Below the pieces are notes generated by a model, which saw only the letters and a program-made list of their open reading frames with translations, did no database searches and was not told the DNA's origin. A DNA stretch of 64,000 nt, from contig JAPFFF010000005.1 of the NCBI GenBank assembly GCA_039105265.1, forward strand, positions 3,519,501-3,583,500. Direction: 5' to 3'. Source of the stretch: Tritrichomonas musculus (Eukaryota; Parabasalia; Tritrichomonadida; Tritrichomonadidae). Positions 1-11,977 of the stretch are shown piece after piece. Every line of letters begins with the position of its first letter. The first letter of the stretch is position 1. A program made the translations under genes and the position numbers.

Positions 1-2921
1 GGTTTGTTTTTGATAGGAACTTTTTCAATCTAATGATGCATTGTGAATTGAATGGCGATCCCGTTCTTTACTCTTTGTTGTACTATCACGTTGATCTTTT
101 AATGAGTGAATTCGTAAAGAACAGTTTAATTCGAACAAAAGAAGAAAACAGATTCTTTTTGACACAAATTTTGTCAATTTTGTCAGAATTCAATGACCCG
201 TCACTTTTTGAGAACCATATCGGATCACTTATATTACTCTCAATTATTCTTAAGAAAGAGAAAAATGCCGTCTATCGTCAAATCATCACAAAATTGGATT
301 CTTTATTCGTTAAGAAACTTGTGTTTCAAAATGAAAATGATAAGAAAAAGTTGAAGTTTTTGAATATATTCAAAAACTTCGAATTCGCTTCAGAACAGAT
401 CGTTGAATCAGCCTTGAATATCCTACAAGAATGTGACAAAAACATCCTTTTGTTCAAGGAAATCATAGACGTCATTCATCCTTTGTTTAAGAACGTTCAT
501 TTTGTCCCCAAAAAACGCATAATTTTTCAAGGTGTTCCCACAAAATTTCAACGGTTTACGACGGTTTCTTTCATTAATTCAATGTTTAATGTATCGTCGT
601 CGTTGGATGAAGAAAAGATCGAGTATTTCTCGATTTTATGGTACAAGTTGCTCTTATCAACTGACAACACATCTATCGTCCTTCTTCTTTTGTTCGACCA
701 TTCAAATTCAGAAATGAAGAAACGTATTTTCTTGAATTTGTTGCCGAAAGATCCGTTCTTGATCTCGAAATTTTTGGCGAAAAGAATGACTTTCGCTTAC
801 TGGTACTTCATGCAGACGCAGCTTCGTCAGAAGGACATAAAGACGATAACCTGGATTGCTCCTGTTTTAGCTCATGCATTCAATTATTTCTTTGAATATG
901 TATCACATCACTTCATTGTTTGTTTGCACTTTTCTCTATTGTTCATTGAAGAGTGTGATGAACTTTTTGAGGCACTTTTGGACGCTTTTAGATTCGAGTT
1001 CGTAGACAGCCAATTCGTTTGGACTCATGAAGGACCAAAGAAGATTATGCAGGCTGCTTATATCGTAAGCTCTATAGCTTCGTATTTGGCTGAGAAAAAT
1101 CCTAATGAAATTATTAATTGGACCGAAGAGGCAATTCGTTGGAGCGTGGCTTGTAATGATGTGAAGGTAGGTTATAGATCGTTGTATATATTGAAAATTC
1201 TGCAAACAGAGCTTCCTCAAAATATTTTCCCTATGATTGCTAAAGCTGTTTCATATCACATGTCATGCATAGAAGATAAATATGTTGAAAATCCTATTGA
1301 AAGAGATTTGTCGCTTTATATCGGCGAATGCTTTGATATCTTTAATCGTAGAATGAATGATTCTGATTTGGTAACGTTCGCTTTTAGATTCGCAACATTA
1401 TTTGTTAATTGCCAATTTTTAGACAATTCTTGCTTGAAAAAAGCAATACCAATCATTATGGCTTGTACTAATCACATCGTCTTGATGACAACGGCCAAAA
1501 AAATACTTGTCGACGCCTTCATACCTTTTCTTCCAAATCTTGAATTAGATATCGAAGCACAGAAGCTTCTAAGCCAAATTGCTGATAGAAAAGCATCACC
1601 AGAACTTTTTATTTTGGCAGCTGCTTTTTACAGAAATGAAATTCCCTTTATCAAATTGAACTTTATTGATGAATTTAAGCCTAAAAACGAGCCTAAAAAA
1701 GAGCCCAAAAAAGAGGATAAGATAGAAAAAGATGGCAAAAAAATTCCAATGCTAGTCATTAATCAAAATGAGTGTAGTTCTGATGATGACTCTAGTTCTG
1801 AAGATGATGAAGAATTTTCTTTCAATAATATAAATATAAAAATTGCTTCTTCACCTTCTTCATTTGCTCATGCTGCGGATCAAATTTTATCTACTCCAAT
1901 GAGAACAAGCCGCATTCAAAAAGCACTCAAAATATTCGGAAAACTGCTCTATACAGCTTCATTTGAATTAACTGATTCAATTCTCGATGTTTGCTCAATT
2001 CTCCTACAAAAATATGAAGATGAAATTGATATTAATATATTAATTCCCATTTTTTTGTTTGCAATTAAAAACATCTCATCAATGACTGGAGCAAAAAACT
2101 TTATTCGAGTTATAGGGAAAGTTAATCCAAGTATAATTCGCATTATCGCAGAAAAATATTCGTTGCCCTTCACTATTATCAAAACGAATATTGATAATGA
2201 AGAAAACTATTATAACGACGATTATTATGAATATGAATATGATAATAACGAAGATGTATATTTTAATGATAGCTTGGAAATAAAGAGAAAAAAAGCTGAT
2301 CGAAATCATAATAATATTGAATACGGAAACCTCGTTATTTATAATTTGAATATTAACATGAATTCCAACCGTTTTTTAACATTAGATGAAGGATCAATTG
2401 AAAATAGAAAAAAGATTATCGAAGAAATAAAGAAAGGTTTGGATGAACTTGACGAAAATCCAATAGAAATAGTCCCTTTTACTAATTGTAAGCAACTGTC
2501 AAATTTGAACGGCTTGATTAATCAAATTAATCCACCAGCAATTTCTCCATTTGCAGCTCAATATGATCTTGTTTCGAGAGTTATGAAAGATAATCAAGAA
2601 ATTAAAAGAACTTCATCGTATAATGGAGTTTTACTTCAATTGAAGTCAGTTCATTTCGCTTCTAATTCAAGTAATACTATTGATATTAGTAGTAGCAGCA
2701 ATTCAAGTATTCTTGTTTCACCATCATCTCCTGCTCTACCTGATATTCGAATAAAGCAATCGAACTTTATTTCAACTCCTTATTCAGAGAGCAATTTGAA
2801 ACTTGAAGAAATTCCTATTCGACCAATTATACTCAGAAATATCAATTATACTCATAAAAACTCATTCGACATAACCCAATACGTGGTCAAACCTAATGAG
2901 TTTCTTGGACTGAAAGAATGA
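1..2921 (+). CDS. Long alpha-helical repeat protein, 5'-truncated by window edge (importin/HEAT-like candidate)
   Basis: The frame is open from base 3 to the stop at 2919-2921. The first Met codon is at 33, but no in-frame stop precedes it, so the gene probably begins outside the window. At least 962 residues are visible. The protein is rich in Leu, Ile, Phe and Lys in amphipathic helices without signal peptide or clear membrane segments, as in HEAT/ARM solenoids. Around residues 549-600 lies a Lys-Glu-Pro linker followed by an acidic Ser/Asp/Glu stretch. A second acidic, Tyr/Asn-rich loop lies near residues 725-745. Large importin-beta family carriers have helical repeats with acidic loops, which makes a karyopherin possible, but I recognise no diagnostic motif. 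Function is inferred weakly; the coding call is strong from length and codon use. Confidence 0.8.
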   Translation, partial: FVFDRNFFNLMMHCELNGDPVLYSLLYYHVDLLMSEFVKNSLIRTKEENRFFLTQILSILSEFNDPSLFENHIGSLILLSIILKKEKNAVYRQIITKLDSLFVKKLVFQNENDKKKLKFLNIFKNFEFASEQIVESALNILQECDKNILLFKEIIDVIHPLFKNVHFVPKKRIIFQGVPTKFQRFTTVSFINSMFNVSSSLDEEKIEYFSILWYKLLLSTDNTSIVLLLLFDHSNSEMKKRIFLNLLPKDPFLISKFLAKRMTFAYWYFMQTQLRQKDIKTITWIAPVLAHAFNYFFEYVSHHFIVCLHFSLLFIEECDELFEALLDAFRFEFVDSQFVWTHEGPKKIMQAAYIVSSIASYLAEKNPNEIINWTEEAIRWSVACNDVKVGYRSLYILKILQTELPQNIFPMIAKAVSYHMSCIEDKYVENPIERDLSLYIGECFDIFNRRMNDSDLVTFAFRFATLFVNCQFLDNSCLKKAIPIIMACTNHIVLMTTAKKILVDAFIPFLPNLELDIEAQKLLSQIADRKASPELFILAAAFYRNEIPFIKLNFIDEFKPKNEPKKEPKKEDKIEKDGKKIPMLVINQNECSSDDDSSSEDDEEFSFNNINIKIASSPSSFAHAADQILSTPMRTSRIQKALKIFGKLLYTASFELTDSILDVCSILLQKYEDEIDINILIPIFLFAIKNISSMTGAKNFIRVIGKVNPSIIRIIAEKYSLPFTIIKTNIDNEENYYNDDYYEYEYDNNEDVYFNDSLEIKRKKADRNHNNIEYGNLVIYNLNINMNSNRFLTLDEGSIENRKKIIEEIKKGLDELDENPIEIVPFTNCKQLSNLNGLINQINPPAISPFAAQYDLVSRVMKDNQEIKRTSSYNGVLLQLKSVHFASNSSNTIDISSSSNSSILVSPSSPALPDIRIKQSNFISTPYSESNLKLEEIPIRPIILRNINYTHKNSFDITQYVVKPNEFLGLKE

Positions 2922-5900
2922 GAAAGAAAAGCAATATCGAAATTTTGGATTGAATGATTTTAATAAATTTGTTATGTATATGAATAATTATTCATTTTTT
3001 TTTTTTTTTTTTTAATGTTTTGTTGATATTAACAATTAATTTTACAAATAAATCCATGCTTGATAAGAATTTTATTCTTTGGATGATTTTTTGATTGCTT
3101 TTTTTGTTAATTTATACGTGCACGTTATTTTTTTAGAATTGTTAACATTTTTATTCCATTTTTCCTAACTATTTAAAGTTATAAAACTTTTTTATAAATA
3201 TGTATTATTAAGCCCTAATCAATAGTGATTTTAAACAAAAGAGACCTATCTTTATGTGTACTATGATAATATCAATAATATTATATCATTCTTATAATTC
3301 ACATATTAAAGAATTTTTTTGTATATAATGAGGATACTAATTCTCCTATTAAAAGATTTGTATTTTTAATGATATACTTGAAATTTATCATGATATATAA
3401 TGAAAATGGCAATATTTCATATATTTGAATATATCAAATGATAAATAATATTTTTTTGATGAATATTTGATTTTAAATCGAATTTATACATTGGAGAAGA
3501 ATTGATATATGAGATATATATATTAACATTTTCATATATTAATTATTTTTGTTATATTATTACTTAAATTGAGCAATAATCGGTTTTGAATCAAACTTGT
3601 ATGAATATTTTAACTTGATCTTTGATACGATTTATTAATTTATTTATATGCTCATATGAAATGCATATCTAAAAAATAATATATTTTTTTCACCAATCCA
3701 AGGTAATCCCGGTCAAAACGCATCTACAGAAAAAGTTTAGTAGGTATATGACTATAAAAAAGCATAAATCGGTATGCTCGTTAAAAAATAAATAATAAAG
3801 TTAACTCATTTTGAGAGAGAATCTTAACCGTCAAAATCTTTTTGAGCACTAAAAGTAATGTAATTTTTTATAGAATATTGATAAGAGCCAGTAACTGCTC
3901 TTATTTTGAAATAATTGACAATTTTTTGAAAAAAAGTTGTGATGATATGGATATTTCTTTGCTTTTTCAAATCAATTAATTCATTAATTAAATATCATCA
4001 TTGATGAAATGAAAAATAATGAAAAATTTAGAACCTCATAAACTCTTAAATTTTGACAATATGCTTTGAAATTCATATCATATACGTCATAGAAGGCTCC
4101 ATGATCAAAAACTTCATTTTGGCAAAAATATTGACATCGTTTTTTTTCAAAAAGTGAATATTTTCATAATTGATGACATGAAAGATATTTGAAAATTAAA
4201 AAGTTTATATACTACGGTAATTTATATTTCAAAATACAAATATTATGTAATACAATTGTTATTGCTGAATTATACAATGCAATAAATATAAAAAATTATA
4301 ATAATTTATTATTAACCTGAGAAAAATTGCATAAACTTAAGTATATAATAATAGAACTGGTTTACAAGTCAAATATGAAATTCATTTATTATGTTTCTAT
4401 CCATATTTTTGTAAAAATGAAATTTTATTTTTTTTTTTGAAATTGTATATGGTAGTTAGAAATTGAAATAAATATTTTTTGAAATTTTATCATCGAAGAC
4501 TTTTTGTATTAACATTCAATAATTAAAATAATTTTTTATACTGTTTTTTAAATTTTACATTTTCATCATATTTAAAAAAAATAATAAAATAATATTAAAA
4601 ATATAATACATAATTAAAATCAGTAAACTTTTGATTTATATAGAGATAAATATAAAAAAAAATTATATGAAAAAAAATGGTTATATTCACTTTTATCAAA
4701 AATTTGAATATTGTTTTTAAAAATATTTGATATCTTTTCAAATTTTCTTTTAATATTGTAATTTTTCATACAAGAATTTCATGATTTATTGATTATTTTT
4801 TTAATTTTTATTTGTTTGAATTTATTGTTTTTTGTTTATTTCCCATTCAATAATATTTGAATAAACTTTTTGAAAGATGCAAAATCTTAAATAAAACATT
4901 ATCATATCTTTAAAATATACAAAATAGGACCCATTTTTCAGCAGAGTTCGTATACTTTCCGCAAAAACTTTTTCAATGAATTGTTTTTTTTTTTTTTTTG
5001 AAATAAATATCAAAACCATACTTTTAAAGAATATTCATATAAATCGTAATTACAGATGAAATCAGCAAAATCTTCGATAAATTTTTCTTTTCAATTTCCA
5101 TCAGTTTTCTATGAAATATTGTAAAATATTAATTCAAAGTCCAAAATCGACCGTTAAAAGTTCATCAATGCAATTTGCAGCATATCATCTATAAAATTCA
5201 GCATTGGAGGTGGTTGTTCGGAAATAAAAGCTGCTATACTCTTTAAAAAAGAAATTTAATTTATTAAATAAAAATATATATAATATATATTACGTATTTT
5301 ACATATTCAAATATATATATATTCAATTGTAATAATAATATTTTTGGTAAATAATGATTGAGTGTACTAGATATCATTCCCGCAAAAAGCTGTGAAATTT
5401 ACTAATATTATACAATGTAATATTTAATATATTATTTATTTATCAAATTAAAAAAAGCATAAACCAATTTCACTGGTAATTATTTGCAAAGTAAGTATTT
5501 CTGTCTGGGTAAATAGTCATTATAAAGTATAAACTATAATTTTTGAATAAACTTTTGAAAAATTTTAATTCAAAATTGATAAAAAACAAAACAAGATTTA
5601 ATTGAATAATCACATTGTTTTTCCCCTTTCTTCATTAATGTGCTTTTCAAATTTAAATTATAATTTTAAAAAATATATGAATTTTTTTTTTTTTTTCAAT
5701 TATTTTTTAAATTTTCTATTAATTAAAATGGTCAAATGAAGTGATAATAGATAGTGATATGATCATTTTACATGCATCAAGATGCTGAAGATATAAGATA
5801 TTTTTGAAAAATTATCATTTTATAAATGTAATTATAATTTTATAATATGTCTTCGACATTTCTTGTGTTATTTGGTTTTCAACCTCCAAAGTTCCACATT

Positions 5901-7566
5901 TTTCCGTTACCCAAATATTATTTTTTATTTTGTAATAAATATTTAAATATAATTATATTTGAGATAAATAATATTTGATACTATGCCATTTTTTTCATAT
6001 CATAGAGAAATAATTTAAAGGATCATGTCATGATCATCATGAATTATCAATAACAGATTTCCATTCTTACTTTTTATAGACAAAAATTTTGATTTCTAAA
6101 AATTATGTTCTTTTGAGAAAAAGTTTATTTTTTGTTAACCATGTTTCATTATTTTTTTCAATATAATTAAGGAGATTCTGATAATTAGAAAATATTGAAT
6201 TTTTTGTATAATAATTGAAAATTTTGTTAAGGAAACTGGCGTTTAATCGGTATGCCCTTTTCTATTTAAATAAATACAATTAATAATAATACTTCTATTT
6301 TCTTCAAAAAAAAATAATTTCAATGGAATTTTTTTCTTAGATTAATTTTTCATAAAAAAACCGATTAAAAAAGAAATTTCAGATTTGAAAGAAATTCTTG
6401 AATAAGTTCTCAATTTATCCAAAATTAAAATAACGAGAATTTAATGAACAATTGAATATCAAGAAAATGGTTGTTTTCAATTTCATACCTATAGATTTTA
6501 TTTGAAATTGACAAGTATCAGAGAAAGAAGTATCACTGATATATGAGCTGATAAATAATAATATCATTATGATGTAATATATGAATATTTTATGAGATAT
6601 AAAATCACCAAAAATAAAAGAGAAAGCCAAGGGAAAAACTAGAAATTGTGTTAGTATATTTTATTTGAAAAATTATATTATAATATTTAGATTTATTTTA
6701 ATGAATTTGAATATGCCCCAAAAAAATGGATTAAATATGTGTAACTCAAGAAATTCCGAAAAAAATGTTGATGATATTCAATATCCAATAAGTTTTTTAT
6801 GTTGATAACAAGATTAATTTCTATTTATCAATGATTTTCGGCTTTAGTAAAATATCACCTTTTTTATAATTTATGCTTTAGTCAGAATGCTTGATTAAAA
6901 TATATAAGAGAAGAGGATTATAAATGAAATATTTCTTAAGAAAAACCTGTTTTTTTTTTATTCAAAGTTACTTGTCTATAAATCACTTTTTTGAGATAAC
7001 ACAAAAAGTGGTTGTATAATTTTTAATTTGAAAAAATTGAATAATATATTTAAATAATATTCTTTATTTTTGAGATTACAACAAATAATTAAAATAAAAA
7101 AATAGGAGGAAAATTGTTGGAAATCAGATTTTAACATTAATCGATTATGGTATACTGAATTTATTAATATTTTCAAAAAATATTCTATTTATTTTCTTAA
7201 ATTTGAAAGGCGCTTCAAATAATAAGATTTTTTTTTTGACTAAAAAAGGAATATTATTAAATAATATAGCAAAAAATCCCAATTTAAACCTAGTCTCGAA
7301 TTTGAATTGCAATCATATTTTTATTCTATCAATTTTCTCAAAACCAATTGTTTGAAATTAAATGGTTCACAAAATCCAAAATTGATAAGAAATCCCTCGT
7401 TGGAATTATTTCAACACCAATTCACCCATCAAAACTCAAGTTAAATTTGATGACAATTCTATCAGTTGGATAAATTCAATTCAATTTCAAAATAAATAGA
7501 GATATTTTTTTGATCAATATTCAAGAGAGTATTTTTGTGATTTAATATTTTTAAAAACAATTTATT
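2922..7566. other. AT-rich spacer, 4.6 kb
   Basis: Mostly low-complexity A/T sequence with short homopolymers. Reading frames here are short and look random. An 11-bp GC-containing word (AATCGGTATGC) occurs at about 3767 and again at about 6249 in the same orientation. The only coding-like patch is at 5154-5255 on the minus strand, listed separately. No RNA gene or transposon end was found. Confidence 0.6.
5154..5255 (-). pseudogene. Short coding-like patch ending in a stop (terminal exon or gene relic)
   Basis: On the minus strand, 33 open codons end in TAA (5154-5156). The composition is unlike the surrounding A/T sequence: a helical segment with SIAAFISEQPPPMLNFIDD followed by an amphipathic Met/Leu/Ile tail. 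There is no usable upstream Met before the bounding stop at 5256-5258. It could be the last exon of a spliced gene, a decayed gene end, or chance. No family is recognised. Confidence 0.25.
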
Positions 7567-8700
7567 TTAAGCAAACAGTTGTTTTTTTGGTTGAACGCAT
7601 TTCGGATCTTCCAAAAATATTGATATTGAAGGCAAACTAATTTTTTGTTTATCTTCAGATTTTATCGTTTGATTAATTAATGAATTGCATTCGATTATAT
7701 TTCCATCATTAGATGGCATTCTCACCCTTAGTTCATTGATTTTTTCTTCTTTAACTTGAGCATTTGAATTCATTAAATTTATCAAAGAATATTTTTGATT
7801 ATACTGACTTTCAATTAATGATTGTTGATCATTAAATTGATTTTCCTGATTTCTAAAGTCATACAACCCTCCAAGAGCAGATTTTGAATCATTATGCAAA
7901 TTATAATCATCATTTCTGTTTAAATTCATTTCATTATTATTCACTATTTTTGGCGATTCAAAATTGCTATAACCTCCCCGGTTAGAGATTAATTTTCGAC
8001 TCTTTTTCTTCAGCAATTGGTAGTACCGATATCTACATTGTACATCACTTCTATTCCCGAATTCGTTTGAAATTCGCATCCATCTCTGTGTGCCAAATTC
8101 ATTAACAAACTTAAGCAGTTTTTGATCTTCACTCTCAGTCCAAGTAGTCTTTTTTATCTTCGGGTCAAGTACACGCTGCCATCTTTGCGAACATTGGGAT
8201 TGATTCCTTCCATTCCCAACGTACATTGCAACAGCTTGCCAGCTCTGAGTTCCAAGAATTTTTGTTGCTTCACAGAGTCGATTGTCTTCTTCACGGGTCC
8301 ATTGCCTAGTATGCCTTCTTATGATTGGAGAATTAGCACCGTTCCCGATGAGTCCCAAATTACTATAATTCGCTGCATTAGGCTTTGCATTTGATAAAGA
8401 AGCTGATAGCAAATTTGATGATGATGTAAATTGATAAATTGGATTTTTAAAATTATGCTCAATATTCACACAAATTTTTCCGGTATTGGGATTACTCACA
8501 TTAATATGTTGATTAGATGTTACTGTTATTTTAGAACCATTTGGTGAATTGCAATCACTCGGAGACGTAGATGTTGATGGTGAAGAACCTTGCATAATGG
8601 ATTTCTGATCATTAGTTTTTTGAACAGAATAAAACTTGTCTGAAGTTGGCAGTAAATCCAAATTTTGCGTTTTATAATCCACGCGTGAGTTTTGTTTCAT
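7567..8700 (-). CDS. R2R3 Myb-type DNA-binding protein
   Basis: 377 residues. Two Myb repeats occupy about residues 131-235. Repeat one has W134, W154 and W174 with the usual spacing. Repeat two has W187 and W207 and replaces the third Trp with Tyr (around 226). Each ends in the expected recognition helix (NQSQCSQRWQ; RSDVQCRYRYY). N-terminal Ser/Asn/Thr-rich and C-terminal Asn/Gln-rich tails look disordered. Such proteins bind specific duplex DNA in the nucleus; in Trichomonas vaginalis several R2R3 Mybs regulate adhesin-gene promoters, which makes transcription control the likely role. The start codon is preceded on the coding strand by TCAATTTTC, a near match to the trichomonad Initiator. 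It is isolated between long AT spacers. Confidence 0.92.
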   Translation of the reverse strand: MKQNSRVDYKTQNLDLLPTSDKFYSVQKTNDQKSIMQGSSPSTSTSPSDCNSPNGSKITVTSNQHINVSNPNTGKICVNIEHNFKNPIYQFTSSSNLLSASLSNAKPNAANYSNLGLIGNGANSPIIRRHTRQWTREEDNRLCEATKILGTQSWQAVAMYVGNGRNQSQCSQRWQRVLDPKIKKTTWTESEDQKLLKFVNEFGTQRWMRISNEFGNRSDVQCRYRYYQLLKKKSRKLISNRGGYSNFESPKIVNNNEMNLNRNDDYNLHNDSKSALGGLYDFRNQENQFNDQQSLIESQYNQKYSLINLMNSNAQVKEEKINELRVRMPSNDGNIIECNSLINQTIKSEDKQKISLPSISIFLEDPKCVQPKKQLFA

Positions 8701-9696
8701 TAGAAAATTGAAATTGAATAATCAGAATTTGATTAAAACTGATAAATAATTTTGAATGAGTTTTTTAACAATTTTTGGTTCAGAAATCATGATCGATCAC
8801 ATTCAAATTTAATATCCTTATTTCAATAGTTTTGATAATTTATCATCCACTTGTTAACACGTACAAAAAAAGATCAAAAGAATAAAAATGGAAAGAATAA
8901 AAAAATTCTATTATTTCTCAGAAATAAATTCAATTTCAAGATAATCATTGTTTCATTCAAAAATCGTCATAACATAATTCAAAAAAAATCTCAATTCAAA
9001 AAAAAAAATTTATTTGAATGTATTTATCAAAATCACTTTTTGAAAATGATTAAACAAATTATCTTGCAACACTTTTTAAATCCTTAACCAACTTTTTTTA
9101 TTTTAACCAAAAATGTGTATTACATTGAATAAAAAGATTATGCTGTAATAAAAAAATAAGATGGAAAAAATTCAGATATACATCATTCTGGAAACAATTT
9201 TTAGTTGATAGAAATTTTAAATAGTGGATTTTAAAATTGAAAAATTCAATAAAATAAACAAAAAACCGAATACTTTTATTTTATAAATTTCCTGATGAAT
9301 AAATCATAAAATAGGTATTTAAATAATTATTAAACATTTATATTATATTTTCATCTAATAAAATAGATATTATTACTAAAATAATCAAATATTGGATTAA
9401 AATATCAATAAGTTTAAGCCATCAAATTCAAATATTTTTCAGAAAAACCGTTTTCATTTTCCGAAAATTATTTTGATGAATTAAATGTAATTTCAATATT
9501 GTAAAATGTGATTCTTAGAAATGTGAAGAATATTATTTTTATAAAAAAAAAAATAAAATTGAATTAGCTCAGATTTTACATTTAAAGGGTTAATTTCTTT
9601 TTAAAAAATTGATTTGATTGAATAAAACAAAATTCTGACCTCAACGATATATGAATGCAATTTATGAAATATTTGAATTAATTGAAAAAGTTGGAA

Positions 9697-9727
<31 letters not shown>

Positions 9728-10624
9728 GAGCAATTTCTTACAAAATTTAAATGAAAATAGGCCACTATCTCTTCCAGCCAAAGCTATTGAAAACAGAACT
9801 ACTTTTAATCATTATTTTCATTAATTTTAAGATTTCGGATTTTTAATGAATGATTTATATAATATCTAGAGTTGACTGTCCAGTGAAATGACTTTCCCCA
9901 CCTTCACTTTTTCTGAAAAATACGTTATTTTGTTACTTTTTTTGGAAATAAAATCGTTATTTTCGTCTATATTTGGTCGGAAAATACTCAAAATTTGAAA
10001 GAGCAGTGTACTAACAAAAATGATGAATAGTTTTTTCTTTAGTTTATTAATCAAAATGTTTTAAAGATATCAATTGATTTTTTAAATAAAATAAATAGGA
10101 AAAAACATTGATCAAATTTTTGAAAGCAATTAAATGAGTATTATCAAATATTGAAAAACAATAAAAAAATTAGGGAATCAAACCAAAAAAAAGTGACACA
10201 TTTTTAAAACTTTATTATTTTTTAATAAAAATATTATTATTTTGTAGATAATTTGCTAAATAATCGAATATTAATTTTTGGGAAAAAAATTGTCTATCAA
10301 GTCATTATTATCACCATAAAATATCAGTTATGAATCATGAAAAGATGTGTGATATTTCCTTATAGATTTTTATAATTGATGTTTGATATGATTTGAATCT
10401 TTTTCTAAATTCATTAAATTCAAACATTTTATCATTGAATTATATGTTTGGCTTATGAATAGAATAATTTTTCATATAACATTTCATGCCAACTTTCTTT
10501 TATTCCCTTTCATAGCCCTATAGATATTTTTTTATTATAAGATAAATTTTAGAATTAATAAATAATGGAGATATTATTTTAATAATAAAATAAACAAAAT
10601 AATTTATTTTTATTTTTATCCAAT
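8701..10624. other. AT-rich spacer with a 28-base T run
   Basis: No convincing gene. The longest plus-strand frame (8851-9087) is Lys/Asn/Ile/Phe-rich and looks like translated A/T noise. A pure run of 28 T residues lies at 9700-9727 and is likely length-unstable. Confidence 0.6.
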
Positions 10625-10626
10625 TA

Positions 10627-11099
10627 GACTTGTTATTTTGAGAATCGATATCAAAAACGTCACTTTTTTGCATCTGATACTCGATTATCAGTTTTAAAAT
10701 CTGATATCAAGATTATCGATTATCAAGATATCAGATATGAAATGTGATATAAAAATAATTGTAAACTTGATCTAAATTACCGAGATCTCGAGATCTCAAA
10801 CTGATTTATCTTTTTTTATAATTGGCATTTGTGATTTTATAATATTTAAAAATATATAATATAATGTATTGATGTTTATTTTAAGATTAAAATCAAAAAA
10901 TACATTCTTTTATATGAAATATTTGAGATTAAAATACGATCATATATTTATCAAAAAGTTTAATTGAAAATTCTGATATCAAAAGCTGAGAAAAAAAATT
11001 CTTGATCTCTGAAATCGATCTCGAGAATCTGTGCATATTTAGTATTGATATCAAAAAGACAATCGATTATCTATCTCGAGAATCGGAGAATAACAAGTC
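10627..11099. mobile_element. MITE with GACTTGTTATT ends and dense internal palindromes
   Basis: Left end after TA (10625-10626) reads GACTTGTTATTTTGAGAATC. The right end, reverse-complemented, reads GACTTGTTATTCTCCGATTC and is followed by TA (11100-11101). This gives terminal inverted repeats of about 20 bp with mismatches and a TA target duplication, as in Tc1/mariner-type MITEs. The 473-bp interior has no coding capacity. It is packed with GATATC and ATCGAT words and a perfect 16-bp palindrome, GAGATCTCGAGATCTC. Confidence 0.7.
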
Positions 11100-11229
11100 T
11101 ATATTCAATTTTTTGACACTTTACAAACGGTTGAATCCCCTATTAAAAATTTTATTCCGATAAAAATCAAAAATTATCTAATTCAAATCAAAACAAATAT
11201 CAATTCAATTTTTTTTCATATATAGTCTA

Positions 11230-11516
11230 CTGGAAAACCCCCTACCAATGGAAAACCCTCCTACCATTTTTATTCACCTATTTTTGGCCTTTAATGGTGG
11301 CAAAAAGTACGTTGGTGGAAAACCCACATACCATTTTCTATTCAATTTTTCGATAAAAAAATTGAATAGATTGCATTTTTAAATACTAATATCTAAATAT
11401 AAAATAAATATTTTTAAATAATAGTAATTATTTTATCAAATGAACATTTTATCTATATGTATATATTATTATGATTCTAACTCTTTTATATAAAGATTTG
11501 GTAGGGGGTTTTACTC
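11230..11516. mobile_element. MITE with AAAACCCCCTACCAA ends
   Basis: The left end (CTGGAAAACCCCCTACCAA) and the reverse complement of the right end (GAGTAAAACCCCCTACCAA) match over about 16 bases. The element is flanked by TA at 11228-11229 and 11517-11518. The end motif recurs twice inside the left part as TGGAAAACCCTCCTACCA and TGGAAAACCCACATACCA, giving three direct copies. It is 287 bp, has no coding capacity, and is a non-autonomous Tc1/mariner-type element. Confidence 0.7.
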
Positions 11517-11542
11517 TAGAGAGTTCAATTTTTTCTTCATAA

Positions 11543-11977
11543 ACTGATCAGTCAGAAACAAATGCCATCATTTATGATGGCGAAAATCCAAATGCTATGC
11601 TAGCTTTAGGAACGATAAATAACGAACATAATTTAAGTAGCATAAACTCTGATGTAACCGATACATTTACATCAAATGCAAATGAAGATGAAGAAAAATA
11701 TAAAACTCAATTCAATGATAAAATAAACTCCTCAATTACAGTTATTTCAACAAAAAAAGTACTTTTTTTTCTCATCTTATTAACGTGCATTGGAATAATT
11801 CCGGTCATAACCTAAATATCAATGGCATACATTTTTCTCTTTACAGTTTATGCAAGTTTGTAGTTAGATATTGTATATTGATTTATCAAAATATTACTTT
11901 GAAAGCGATCAAGGCACAGCTATTTTATCCATTTTTGAAGATTACAGAGTTAGGAATTGTGCCTAGAGATGTTTAAC
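11543..11977 (+). pseudogene. Decayed membrane-protein fragment
   Basis: Just after the preceding MITE, a frame runs from 11543 to a stop at 11813-11815; the first Met is at 11597, giving 72 residues. It is acidic and Asn/Ser-rich, then a hydrophobic segment (KVLFFLILLTCIGIIPVIT) precedes the stop. In the same frame past the stop, hydrophobic stretches continue, broken by further stops, suggesting several former transmembrane helices. Alternatively it is a small tail-anchored protein of 72 residues. No family is recognised. Confidence 0.35.
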
